Shown: in pieces, positions 16,020 through 22,468 of the stretch
How the letters are laid out: each line of letters starts with the position of its first letter
How positions within the stretch are numbered: position 1 is the stretch's first letter
Origin: Maribellus sediminis
GTDB taxonomy: Bacteria > Bacteroidota > Bacteroidia > Bacteroidales > Prolixibacteraceae
DNA length: 64,000 nucleotides
NCBI RefSeq assembly: GCF_011799805.1
Contig: NZ_WXUB01000003.1
Span: forward strand, 701,483-765,482
Direction: 5' to 3'
Made by a program: the position numbers and the translations under genes
Notes under the pieces: model-generated
What the model was told of the DNA's origin: nothing
The model's database searches: none
The model's input: the letters and a program-made list of their open reading frames with translations, nothing else

Positions 16020-16224
16020 AGTACGGTTATTATCCTGTACTTCAGAAATTATATTGAAAAACAAATTTTCTCCTCCTTTTAAAGGAGGAGTACGCAGCCG
16101 GAGTTTACGGTGGCTGTGGGAGGTGGTTGATTTAATTCAGGGGGTTTTGCTTCTTTTTGCCACCCCCGTCCGTCAGCTGACGGATCGGGGCCACCCCTCC
16201 TCGGTTAGGAGGGGAAACTTTCGT
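16020..16224 (+). repeat. C-D repeat unit 3 of a tandem array (no cargo gene)
   Basis: The leader (ending AAATTATATTGAAAAACAAA, as in unit 1) is followed by family C (16069-16128), about 30 bases of filler, and family D (16159-16224, CCACCCCCGTCCGTCAGCTG to GAGGGGAAACTTTCGT). Confidence 0.8.
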
Positions 16225-16284
16225 GCGGGGAGTTGTCCCGAGGGGCCGTGGCCGTGGAAATTATTTCGCAGGACTGCTCCACCA

Positions 16285-16470
16285 TCGTTCAAGACAAGGA
16301 AATGAAGCCTCCGGACAAGGTAAGAACGATGCCGGACAAGGAAATCATCGATATTTCCTAAGAAATAATATCTCTGGCATAGAAAATGTCTATGGTGGAC
16401 CAGGAAATTGTTCCTCCGGACAAGTCCCGAAGTCCTGTGGACAAGGAAATAATTGTTACGAACAAATCCT
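16285..16470 (+). repeat. degenerate short-unit repeat with core CCGGACAAGGAAAT
   Basis: The core recurs at irregular distance: AAGACAAGGAAATG (~16289), CCGGACAAGGTAAG (~16311), CCGGACAAGGAAATC (~16331), GTGGACCAGGAAATT (~16394), CCGGACAAGTCCCG (~16418) and GTGGACAAGGAAATAA (~16437). An open frame on the plus strand reads through as Gly/Gln/Asn-rich repeats, but it starts inside the D repeat and has no start-site support. I do not know this element. Confidence 0.55.
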
Positions 16471-16556
16471 AAAATCGCTGTAAGCCCTCTGTACTAAGGG
16501 ATACGGGCTGTTTATAAACTTCCGGCGATGCTTGCTGCACTGCTCCGTTAGTACAT

Positions 16557-16889
16557 TTAGGGCAGCCAGTCGACACCGGGAGCGCGGTATTCTCCTGTTT
16601 TTTTAGCCGCCTCGTCAATATCTTCGGGTGTCATCAGCGGGATGCAGCTAACGCTTACCAGTCCGCTCGACGATGCCCGCATCGAAAAGGCCGCCATGCT
16701 GCTGCTGTCGGGCATATCCACAATGCCGTAAATATCGTATTCGCCAAAGGCGTAATAAACACTTTCTACCGTTCCTCCCAACGAAGTGGCCAGTTTATGA
16801 ACCACCGAACGCCTGCTCGAGCCGCCCTCACTCAACAATCCCTTTACTCCTTCGCCAATGTATTTGCCACAAACCAGGTACTTTGCCAT
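16557..16889 (-). CDS. GYD domain-containing protein
   Basis: The 110-residue protein matches the GYD family: N-terminal strand MAKYLVCGKYIGEGVKGLLSEGG, then LGGTVESVYYAFGEYDIYGIVDMPDSSSMAAFSM, in which GEYDIYGIVDMPD is the signature (usually GxYDxVxxxExPD). These are small cytoplasmic alpha/beta proteins of unknown function that form dimers with a ferredoxin-like fold. Length is typical. The gene stands alone between repeat-rich stretches. Confidence 0.85.
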   Translation of the reverse strand: MAKYLVCGKYIGEGVKGLLSEGGSSRRSVVHKLATSLGGTVESVYYAFGEYDIYGIVDMPDSSSMAAFSMRASSSGLVSVSCIPLMTPEDIDEAAKKTGEYRAPGVDWLP

Positions 16890-16985
16890 AATCTTTCTAT
16901 TTAAGACCCTAAGGTCTGTTAATAATATTACAGGCTACGTTGGTGGGTTGAAATGGTTGCAAAGGCTGATGCTGGCAAAACTCTT

Positions 16986-17155
16986 CTACCCCTCGTTTGT
17001 AACGAGGGGTTTCGGGTTTATCGTTTTTTAACGATAAGAAACTTCAAGCTTTTGTATGAATAGTATAAGGCTGTTTTTCTCTGTCGATTCAATCGACTTG
17101 CTTTTTACCCCTTCTCGATCAGTTCGGGGCAGGCTGTTGCAAACGAGGGGTAGAG
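16986..17155 (-). repeat. family A repeat, reverse orientation
   Basis: CTACCCCTCGTTTGTAACGA at 16984 forms a local hairpin with GAGGGG. CTGTCGATTCAATCGAC lies at 17080-17096, and the segment ends CAGGCTGTTGCAAACGAGGG at 17133-17152. The order is inverted relative to the copies at 6070 and 8910. Confidence 0.7.
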
Positions 17156-17177
17156 GGAGGTTCGAGAATATCTCGAT

Positions 17178-18140
17178 TCAGAATCCGAATTTTGAGCGAT
17201 GCTCCCGAAGGTGATTCACTGATGGATGAAATTTAGTGTTGGAAGGAAGAAAGATATCCTTGTTTTCGAATTGTCTTATGCCAGCTTCAGGTTTGTAGTC
17301 TTTCAGTTTAGGATGAACTAAAATCCTGTATTGATCTGAAATGGCAATTAAACCACGGTCGAAAGCCCTGTGAAAAGTAGGAGAAAGCGCTAAGCCATTT
17401 CTAATTGAATCGTTATAGCTCTCAGCAAAGGGTGTAATGTGACAAGCATCAACAAGTGAACGGTTTTTTGAATCGGCTACCTTCAATCCTGATACAGCAC
17501 ATTGATTGTCGTATACTTCCAAAATGGCTTTTCGAAATACAGAACTTCGCATTACAACGAATTCATCTCGTATTTCTTTGGGTTGTTCTTCAATTGTTTG
17601 TTTTACTTTTCGTGCGTAGTTCTGTTCCGGATCGTAAAGTATTTGTTGCTTAATTTTAGCTGAATAAACTTCTTGTCTTTGGTATTGTGTTGACTTACGA
17701 ATGTCAAAATAGTGTTCGAGAATTGCGGCTTTTATCTTCTCACATGTTATCGGATCGGACAAGGCAATATATAATTCATCAGAAAGTGTGGCCGCGCACA
17801 CTGTTTCGGTTAAAGCCCTATAACTTTTTATTGAATTACTATTTGTTGTAGGTATTTCTTTACCGGGGTAAGTAATCAGTCTCCAAAACTGACCTTTTTC
17901 GTTTTTCAGATGAAAAAAAGGAAGTGCAAAAGTTGCAACATGAGGTGTTTTTACCAATACGCTCCAATTATCGAGAAAGTGCTGAACTAAATCGTCGGTA
18001 ATTTCAATCCAATTTTCAGAAACTTCTCCTTCTTCGAACAGATCGATCACCGCCAATAAAAGAATTGGCTTGTGAGGCGCTTTACCGTATTTGGTAACGC
18101 CTTGGTTTAAGGAGAGGATACTTTTGAGAACTGTATTCAT
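17178..18140 (-). CDS. HNH endonuclease, putative modification-dependent restriction enzyme (second gene of pair)
   Basis: The 320-residue protein has a C-terminal HNH nuclease of the HNH_2 type: CAVSGLKVADSKNRSLVDACHITPF, then SIRNGLALSPTFHRAFDRGLIAI, giving the His, Asn and His of the motif at about residues 233-264. The N-terminus (YGKAPHKPILLLAVIDLF, later TFALPFFHLKNEKGQFWRLI) looks like the DNA-reading domain of McrA-like enzymes, whose sulfur-binding domains carry a similar APHKPLLLL stretch. This link is an inference. No methyltransferase lies nearby, which fits a modification-dependent enzyme. The start codon overlaps the stop of the upstream HNH gene (ATGA). The sequence is more AT-rich than its surroundings. 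Confidence 0.83.
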   Translation of the reverse strand: MNTVLKSILSLNQGVTKYGKAPHKPILLLAVIDLFEEGEVSENWIEITDDLVQHFLDNWSVLVKTPHVATFALPFFHLKNEKGQFWRLITYPGKEIPTTNSNSIKSYRALTETVCAATLSDELYIALSDPITCEKIKAAILEHYFDIRKSTQYQRQEVYSAKIKQQILYDPEQNYARKVKQTIEEQPKEIRDEFVVMRSSVFRKAILEVYDNQCAVSGLKVADSKNRSLVDACHITPFAESYNDSIRNGLALSPTFHRAFDRGLIAISDQYRILVHPKLKDYKPEAGIRQFENKDIFLPSNTKFHPSVNHLREHRSKFGF

Positions 18141-18907
18141 CGTAAAAATTTTTCCTCCCGATGTTTTTCTAAAAGGAGTGAGCTTGGCAAAAAACGCTCT
18201 GGTCGCTTGATTTCTTTATTGTGATAATCTGAGAAATATTGTTGAATAAATATGTCTTTCGATTTTCGAAATTCAGAACAGATTAAAATTTTGTAGTTCT
18301 TATCAATTGCCAAATAACCATTCTCAAAAGCCTTATCATGCAAATTATTTAGTAGTAATCCATTTTGTGGATTCAATCGGTTTTCAACATCTTTTGCCCA
18401 CGGAATAATATGGCTTGCAATTAAAAAATCGGTATTCGAAAATCCTGTAATGGTACAACTACCTTGATAGTTGGCAAGAACGATATCCCGGAAAACCTTT
18501 TGATTTACTCTGGTTTTAACTTCTCTAAGCTTTGTTTTTCCTTTGAGATTCTCAGTTCCTTTTAAGATGCTTGCGTATTTATTTTCGATTGTAGTTTGTT
18601 GTATTTCTGCAAGAATTCGCTCACTTTCAAAAACAAGTTCTTCCATATTTTCATGAAACTCATCCCAAATTGGCTGAACTTGCTTTATTCCTCCAGTCAA
18701 ACCTTTAATCCCTCTTTCCTGATGGTATGGGTCAACACTTGCAAAATTGCTTAAACGCATTGATACTGCACTTGGAGTTCTTCCTATTAGTTTTGCCAAT
18801 CTGATAATGTCAGTATTGCTATGATGAAATTTACCAAATGGTATTTTTAGATATAAGTTGAATGCTAAAATTAATTCAGCTTTGGACCATGGTTTTCTCT
18901 GTGACAT
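18137..18907 (-). CDS. HNH endonuclease (first gene of pair)
   Basis: The 256-residue protein has an N-terminal helical domain (WSKAELILAFNLYLKIPFGKFH, then IGRTPSAVSMRLSNFASVDP, a HTH-like stretch). Its HNH_2 nuclease at about residues 155-215 reads CTITGFSNTDFLIASHIIPW and NPQNGLLLNNLHDKAFENGYLAI, and the His, Asn and His are all present. It overlaps the next HNH gene by 4 bp and lies about 50 bp after a small zinc-ribbon-like gene. The family is annotated as predicted restriction endonuclease in other genomes. Here it lacks a partner methylase. Two overlapping HNH genes suggest a heteromeric or two-step nuclease. Confidence 0.83.
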   Translation of the reverse strand: MSQRKPWSKAELILAFNLYLKIPFGKFHHSNTDIIRLAKLIGRTPSAVSMRLSNFASVDPYHQERGIKGLTGGIKQVQPIWDEFHENMEELVFESERILAEIQQTTIENKYASILKGTENLKGKTKLREVKTRVNQKVFRDIVLANYQGSCTITGFSNTDFLIASHIIPWAKDVENRLNPQNGLLLNNLHDKAFENGYLAIDKNYKILICSEFRKSKDIFIQQYFSDYHNKEIKRPERFLPSSLLLEKHREEKFLR

Positions 18908-18957
18908 GCTCGGAAAAGTTTATTAGCATAAAACTAATAGAATTTTTATTAAAAGTC

Positions 18958-19149
18958 CTAGCTGTCAGATGTTAGAAAGATAAAACTACATATAGGTGAC
19001 AAACAGATGTTAACTTGATAGATTAGTTCTGAGTCAGACAAATTTAAAATTGGTTCTGTTCTTACGCCACATTGGGGACAAGTAGTTGGTTGATCAGAAT
19101 TGAGAAATATTTCAAGAGCAGAAATAGTGGCCTGACTATGTTTATTCAT
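18958..19149 (-). CDS. small CxxC protein of unknown function
   Basis: The 63-residue product has TTCPQCGVRTEP in the middle and two further Cys near the end (NICLSPICSF), an arrangement that could bind one zinc ion. The first 8 bp overlap the end of the preceding small gene, so the two are coupled, and the HNH pair follows after 50 bp. Function unknown. It could be a small DNA-binding or antitoxin-like partner; nothing in the sequence proves this. Confidence 0.6.
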   Translation of the reverse strand: MNKHSQATISALEIFLNSDQPTTCPQCGVRTEPILNLSDSELIYQVNICLSPICSFIFLTSDS

Positions 19150-19399
19150 TTGACTGTCTTAACAAAATAAATTCGCACCAATCATGATCCAATTCTGGAT
19201 TATAAGCGGGAAACTGGGGTTTAATTAATCCAAAGTCATGAGGAATAAAATATAATCCATCAATCAATCGATCATTAAACCACTTTTCAAATTCTTGAAG
19301 CGTTAGGTTGTTTGGATTTGCGATTTCTGCTTCTTCAAACAATTTATAGTTGCCCGCATCGCGATATAAATATTCGATAATGATTTTATGTTTTTTCAT
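19142..19399 (-). CDS. small protein of unknown function, first gene of the HNH cassette
   Basis: The 85-residue protein reads KKHKIIIEYLYRDAGNYKLFEEAEIANPNNLTLQEFEKWFNDRLIDGLYFIPHDFGLI and ends acidic (DHDWCEFILLRQSNE). It looks like a compact alpha/beta protein; similar small proteins occur in Bacteroidota and cyanobacteria, without an assigned function as far as I know. It overlaps the downstream CxxC gene by 8 bp. Upstream (19400-19429) lie only 30 bp before the truncated vsr, so the promoter of the cassette may lie in or beyond that remnant. Confidence 0.65.
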   Translation of the reverse strand: MKKHKIIIEYLYRDAGNYKLFEEAEIANPNNLTLQEFEKWFNDRLIDGLYFIPHDFGLIKPQFPAYNPELDHDWCEFILLRQSNE

Positions 19400-19429
19400 T
19401 CACAAATGAATGAAAGAAAGTCGTGCTAG

Positions 19430-19546
19430 TCAACGGACTATAAGTAACATTCGAAATTTCCGCACTAACATTTCGGGTTTGGTGTTTTTGCCCTTAATGC
19501 GGCTCATGTTGTAGGAGCGCGTTGCTTTATCATGTACGTCAGCCAT
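19430..19546 (-). pseudogene. vsr: truncated vsr (very short patch repair endonuclease), 5' fragment
   Basis: From the ATG at 19546 the frame reads MADVHDKATRSYNMSRIKGK, then NTKPEMLVRKF and a stop after 38 residues. This is the N-terminus of Vsr (MADVHDKATRSxNM is the family start); the catalytic part of roughly 100 residues is missing. A second such fragment lies at 20395-20499. Upstream on the minus strand both are preceded by purine-rich AAGGCAAAAGT tracts, so fragment and tract seem to move as one module. Confidence 0.8.
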
Positions 19547-19554
19547 AATCAAGG

Positions 19555-19640
19555 CAAAAGTAAAAAGAAACAAGGTAAAAGTAGAAAGGCAAAAATAGAA
19601 AGGCAAAAGTGGAAAGGAAAAGAGAAAAGGCAAAAGTGTT
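19555..19640 (+). repeat. purine-rich tract built on AAAGGCAAAAGT
   Basis: Successive AAAGGCAAAAGTAGAAAGG and AAAAGGCAAAAGTG units without pyrimidine runs. A like tract lies at 20508-20570. Both sit immediately upstream (in transcription sense) of a vsr fragment. The remaining bases to 19888 hold no recognisable feature apart from the promoter region of the next gene. Confidence 0.7.
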
Positions 19641-19888
19641 TGGAGTTTAAAGTTCAGCGTTCAAAGTTAGGGAAGAAAGTTTACAGTTTTCGGTGGTAGC
19701 AGGCAATTCGTTGTTGCCGGGCTTTGCACTTTAGCCCGTTAATAGTTTGCCTGCTTTACGAAAGCAAACCTTTGGGGAGGTATTGCCGTATGAGCAGAAA
19801 AATTACAGCACAGAGTCTGGTATAACACCGGGGCATTTACGGGGCAGGACTTTGGACTGTTTTCAACATCACCTTTAAAACCTACGCA

Positions 19889-20338
19889 ATGAAAAAACTA
19901 TTGGTACTGGCTGTACTCGGCTTTCTTTTCTTAAATGTACAGGGGCAATGGTATTCGCGCCAGTTTAATGTAAACAGCATCGACGATTTAAGCCAGGCAC
20001 AACTGAATTATGCCCTGCAGCGGGCCGAGGCAAATTTAAAAGCCGGTAAAATATTAACCCTTTCCGGAGTTGGCGCTTTTACTGTTGGTACGATTATAGC
20101 CGCCGCTGCATTTAGTGATTTTTGGAATTGGGATGAATCCGATACCGGACTTTATGTGACCGGGGGCATGCTAATGTTTTTAGGCATGGGGTCCACTGCT
20201 GTCGGTATTCCATTTTGGATACACGGCGCCACTCGCAGAAATAAAGTGGAGGTGGCGCTGATTAAGTTTAATACATCGGCTGTTTCAGGCTTCAGGCAAC
20301 CGGCGCAATTAGGGCTCTGTGTAAATATAACTTTTTAA
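19889..20338 (+). CDS. secreted or membrane protein of unknown function
   Basis: The 149-residue protein has a signal peptide (MKKLLVLAVLGFLFLNVQGQ), then SIDDLSQAQLNYALQRAEANLKAGKILTLSG. Two glycine-rich hydrophobic segments (VGAFTVGTIIAAAAF and GLYVTGGMLMFLGMGSTAVGIPFWIHG) are spaced as in a helical hairpin. The pattern (Gly-rich pairs, then ATRRNKVEVAL) recurs in many small Bacteroidota proteins of unknown function. It sits between two vsr fragments with their purine tracts, so it might have been carried along with them. Confidence 0.68.
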   Translation: MKKLLVLAVLGFLFLNVQGQWYSRQFNVNSIDDLSQAQLNYALQRAEANLKAGKILTLSGVGAFTVGTIIAAAAFSDFWNWDESDTGLYVTGGMLMFLGMGSTAVGIPFWIHGATRRNKVEVALIKFNTSAVSGFRQPAQLGLCVNITF

Positions 20339-20394
20339 ATCACTGCGATAATCATCAGAACCAACCCGAATGATCCGGGCATGTATTGCTCTGC

Positions 20395-20499
20395 TATTTC
20401 GGGTTTTGCGTTTTTGCCCTTAATGCGGCTCATAGTGTGCGAACGCCCGCCTGACTGAAGCATTCGGGCTGGGGTTGCCCGGTTATGTAGGTCGGCCAT
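20395..20499 (-). pseudogene. vsr: second vsr 5' fragment, with an insertion
   Basis: From the ATG at 20499 the frame reads MADLHNRATP, then about nine residues that do not belong (ARMLQSGGR), then SHTMSRIKGKNAKPEIA, after which similarity to Vsr stops. The extra 27 bp contain GAAGCATTCGGGCTGGGG, resembling the family A/B repeat fragments nearby. Coding sequence beyond is unrelated and runs into the 3' end of the plus-strand gene. Confidence 0.75.
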
Positions 20500-20507
20500 A
20501 CCTCTAA

Positions 20508-20570
20508 AGTAAAAAGTAAAAAGTAGAAGGGCAAAAGGCAAAAGGCAAAAGTAGAAAGGCAAAAGTGATC
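20508..20570 (+). repeat. purine-rich tract, second copy
   Basis: AAGTAAAAAGTAAAAAGTAG followed by three AAGGCAAAAG units, the same composition and core as 19555-19640. It is adjacent to the second vsr fragment. Confidence 0.65.
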
Positions 20571-20617
20571 AGTATTCAGTCGCAGTTGGCAGTCACTGGT
20601 CATTAGCAATCTATACC

Positions 20618-21340
20618 CTAAACCTCGCGGCTGTAGATCAGTGGCATTTGTCCTTTCCAAAGGTTCCAGGTGGGAGCGTCGCAAATCAGTTCGGCCATAA
20701 AACGGGCTACGTTTATGCGGCTTACTTTTCCCGGGTTAAACAGTGCACTTCGGATGGGCGAAGGATGTACCGAGTAAGGGCTTACGAGGTCGGCATCGAT
20801 CAGGCTGTCGGGGCGTACGGCTGTCCATTCAAGGTGCGGGTGCTGCTGCCCGATTTGGGTGCGGAGGTATTCGGCCGCCTGTATGTTGTCGGTATAGGGA
20901 GGCAGCAGCGTACTTAGCAGCGCAACCACTATTTTTTCGGCAAAGCTCAGGGGCTCGTTTAAATCGCGGTTCCGGCAGCCCGAAGTATTCATGAGAACAA
21001 CTTTCACCGGCTTTTCGGGCCTGTTGGCCTCAATGGCCTTACACAAGCGGCGGGTGGCATCGGCTACCAGGCGGCGTGGCTTTCCGTACATGCCTTTCAG
21101 GGTGAGGTTATGGCCCAGACACGAAGCTACGGCATCGCAATCCCGAACGAGTTCGGCCAGCTTTTCATCGCTAAGGTCGAGAACAGCCGCCTCAACCACA
21201 GTCAGGTTTTTGTTAGCGGGTAAATCACCTAGCTTTTCGGTTGAGCGTACTACCGCCGTTACTTTTTCTCCGCGCTGTAATAGGTCGTTTACCAGCAGCC
21301 GCCCGGTTGCGCCGCTTGCTCCCACAATAAGAATCTTCAT
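20618..21340 (-). CDS. NAD(P)-binding Rossmann-fold protein (NmrA/atypical SDR type)
   Basis: The 240-residue protein begins MKILIVGASGATGRLLVNDL, the classic GxxGxxG dinucleotide motif of atypical short-chain dehydrogenases (GASGATG). It continues with EKVTAVVRSTEKL, a basic segment that would prefer NADP, LTVVEAAVLDL, and CDAVASCLGHN. These families are known as NAD(P)H-binding or nucleoside-diphosphate-sugar epimerase-like, often reductases or redox sensors. Substrate unknown. Length fits. Single gene; its start is about 95 bp from a family B repeat. Confidence 0.85.
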   Translation of the reverse strand: MKILIVGASGATGRLLVNDLLQRGEKVTAVVRSTEKLGDLPANKNLTVVEAAVLDLSDEKLAELVRDCDAVASCLGHNLTLKGMYGKPRRLVADATRRLCKAIEANRPEKPVKVVLMNTSGCRNRDLNEPLSFAEKIVVALLSTLLPPYTDNIQAAEYLRTQIGQQHPHLEWTAVRPDSLIDADLVSPYSVHPSPIRSALFNPGKVSRINVARFMAELICDAPTWNLWKGQMPLIYSREV

Positions 21341-21436
21341 ATTTTGTGCTTTGCGTTATAAGTTAGGGCTTTTTGGGGTAGATCGACAAATAAATATGAC
21401 GTATACGGGCACAGGATCGACTAAGGGGTGATTAAA

Positions 21437-21614
21437 AGATTGCTTCGTTCCCGAGTATTCGGGACAAGCAGTTCCTCCTCGCAATGACAATTATTAGTTT
21501 ATAAAAGGCAGCGGACCATGTGGTTTATGTTGGGATTGGGAAACTTGTGGTCCGCTGCCTGTTTCACCCTTATCGCGCGTCATTGCGATCCCGAGGACTC
21601 GGGAGAAGCAATCT
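21437..21614 (+). repeat. family B palindromic unit (complete), left of the GIY-YIG gene
   Basis: Starts AGATTGCTTCGTTCCCGAG and ends GAAGCAATCT, with the GGCAGCGGACC ... GGTCCGCTGCC hairpin at about 21508-21560. Its last bases (CTA on the plus strand at 21613-21615) form the TAG stop of the GIY-YIG gene. Confidence 0.85.
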
Positions 21615-21903
21615 ATTCTTTAATCATTAAGTCAGTCCATTCAGGATTCAGACGATTAATGAGATCAATTTTTTTCTGACGGGAACCTGCCTTTAATTGT
21701 TTTTCACGCGCAATGGCATCATTGATATCCTGAAATAATTCGAAATAAACCAATTTATTCACCTTGTATTTAGATGTAAATGCATTCTTGAAAATCCCTT
21801 TTTTGTGTTGTTGAATTCGCTTGGTGAGGTCACTCGTAACGCCAACATAGAGAACCCTGTTTTCGGCGTTTGTAAGAATGTATATATAAGCTTCTCTTTT
21901 CAT
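21613..21903 (-). CDS. GIY-YIG nuclease (UvrC-endonuclease-like small protein)
   Basis: From the ATG at 21903 the product is 96 residues: MKREAYIYILTNAENRVLYV, then GVTSDLTKRIQQHKKG. The GIY-YIG core is YIYILTN...LYVGVTSDLTKRI, with the usual Arg29 on the following helix. FTSKYKVNKLVYFELF and AIAREKQLKAGSRQKKIDLI continue the standard small GIY-YIG family. They are probable DNA endonucleases of unknown role. The longer frame upstream reads through repeat sequence and is not real. The gene lies exactly between two complete family B units; its stop overlaps the end of one, and the other begins 31 bp upstream of its start. Confidence 0.88.
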   Translation of the reverse strand: MKREAYIYILTNAENRVLYVGVTSDLTKRIQQHKKGIFKNAFTSKYKVNKLVYFELFQDINDAIAREKQLKAGSRQKKIDLINRLNPEWTDLMIKE

Positions 21904-21934
21904 GAATCGGAGAATTTGGGTTAAAGTTACAAGA

Positions 21935-22096
21935 AGATTGCTTCGGTCGCAAACTCCCTCGCAATGACTGTCATTAGTAAATACAAGGCAGCGGACCATA
22001 TGGTTTTTTGTTGGGAGTGGGAAACTTGTGGTCCGCTGCCCAATACTTAATATCGCATACGTCATTTCGATCCCGAGTACTCGGGAGAAGCAATCT
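21935..22096 (+). repeat. family B palindromic unit (complete), right of the GIY-YIG gene
   Basis: AGATTGCTTCGGTCGC at the left, the GGCAGCGGACC ... GGTCCGCTGCC hairpin, and GGGAGAAGCAATCT at the right. A short family A-like hairpin (CTACCCCTCG/CGAGGGGTAG, 22104-22131) follows. Confidence 0.85.
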
Positions 22097-22158
22097 GTTC
22101 CGTACCTACCCCTCGTTGCAAACGAGGGGTAGGTGGTTGATATGTTAATCTTTTTATG

Positions 22159-22307
22159 TACCACCCCGTCCCCGTCCGTCAGCTGACGGATCGGGGCCAC
22201 CCCTCCTTAGACCCCCTTTGTCGGCCTCGCCCGGTCCGTACGCTGACATTTCCCCCTGCAGGGGGAAACAAAGCGGTAATTTTGATTTTTGGAGGGGAAA
22301 TGTTCGT
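22159..22307 (+). repeat. family D repeat with internal insertion
   Basis: ACCACCCCGTCCCCGTCCGT, CAGCTGACGGATCGGGGCCA, then an extra stretch (TTAGACCCCCTTTGTCGG ... AAACAAAGCGG), ending TGGAGGGGAAATGTTCGTG. No family C or gene is attached. The region to 22468 continues with the promoter area of the citrate synthase gene. Confidence 0.7.
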
Positions 22308-22468
22308 GTTTCAAGTTTAATTCTCTTAAGTCCGAACTTCAGCCATCCGTGAAACCCTGAGGCAGCTGAAACAGTAAAAAATAAAACAGCATTTACCCCC
22401 ACCTGCTCCCGGCACACGATTAACCTTTCCTGCACAGAATGAGGTTTAAAAACAAAAAATGATCGGCC

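Noticed and set aside
16285..16470. Possible CRISPR array
   Set aside because: Cores vary in sequence and spacing, spacers are of unequal length, and no cas gene is in the window.
16223..16483. Gly/Gln/Asn-rich plus-strand frame
   Set aside because: It begins inside a family D repeat and crosses the degenerate CCGGACAAGG repeat; no start signal or homologue is known. Listed as a repeat only.
17178..19399. Cassette read as a toxin-antitoxin system
   Set aside because: The two small proteins show no known toxin or antitoxin motif, and the two nucleases have restriction-type HNH domains; kept as a general defence candidate.
22154..22435. Proline/glycine-rich minus-strand frame upstream of citrate synthase
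   Set aside because: It translates the family D repeat and its insertion; similar frames appear in other D copies, so it is repeat sequence and not a gene.
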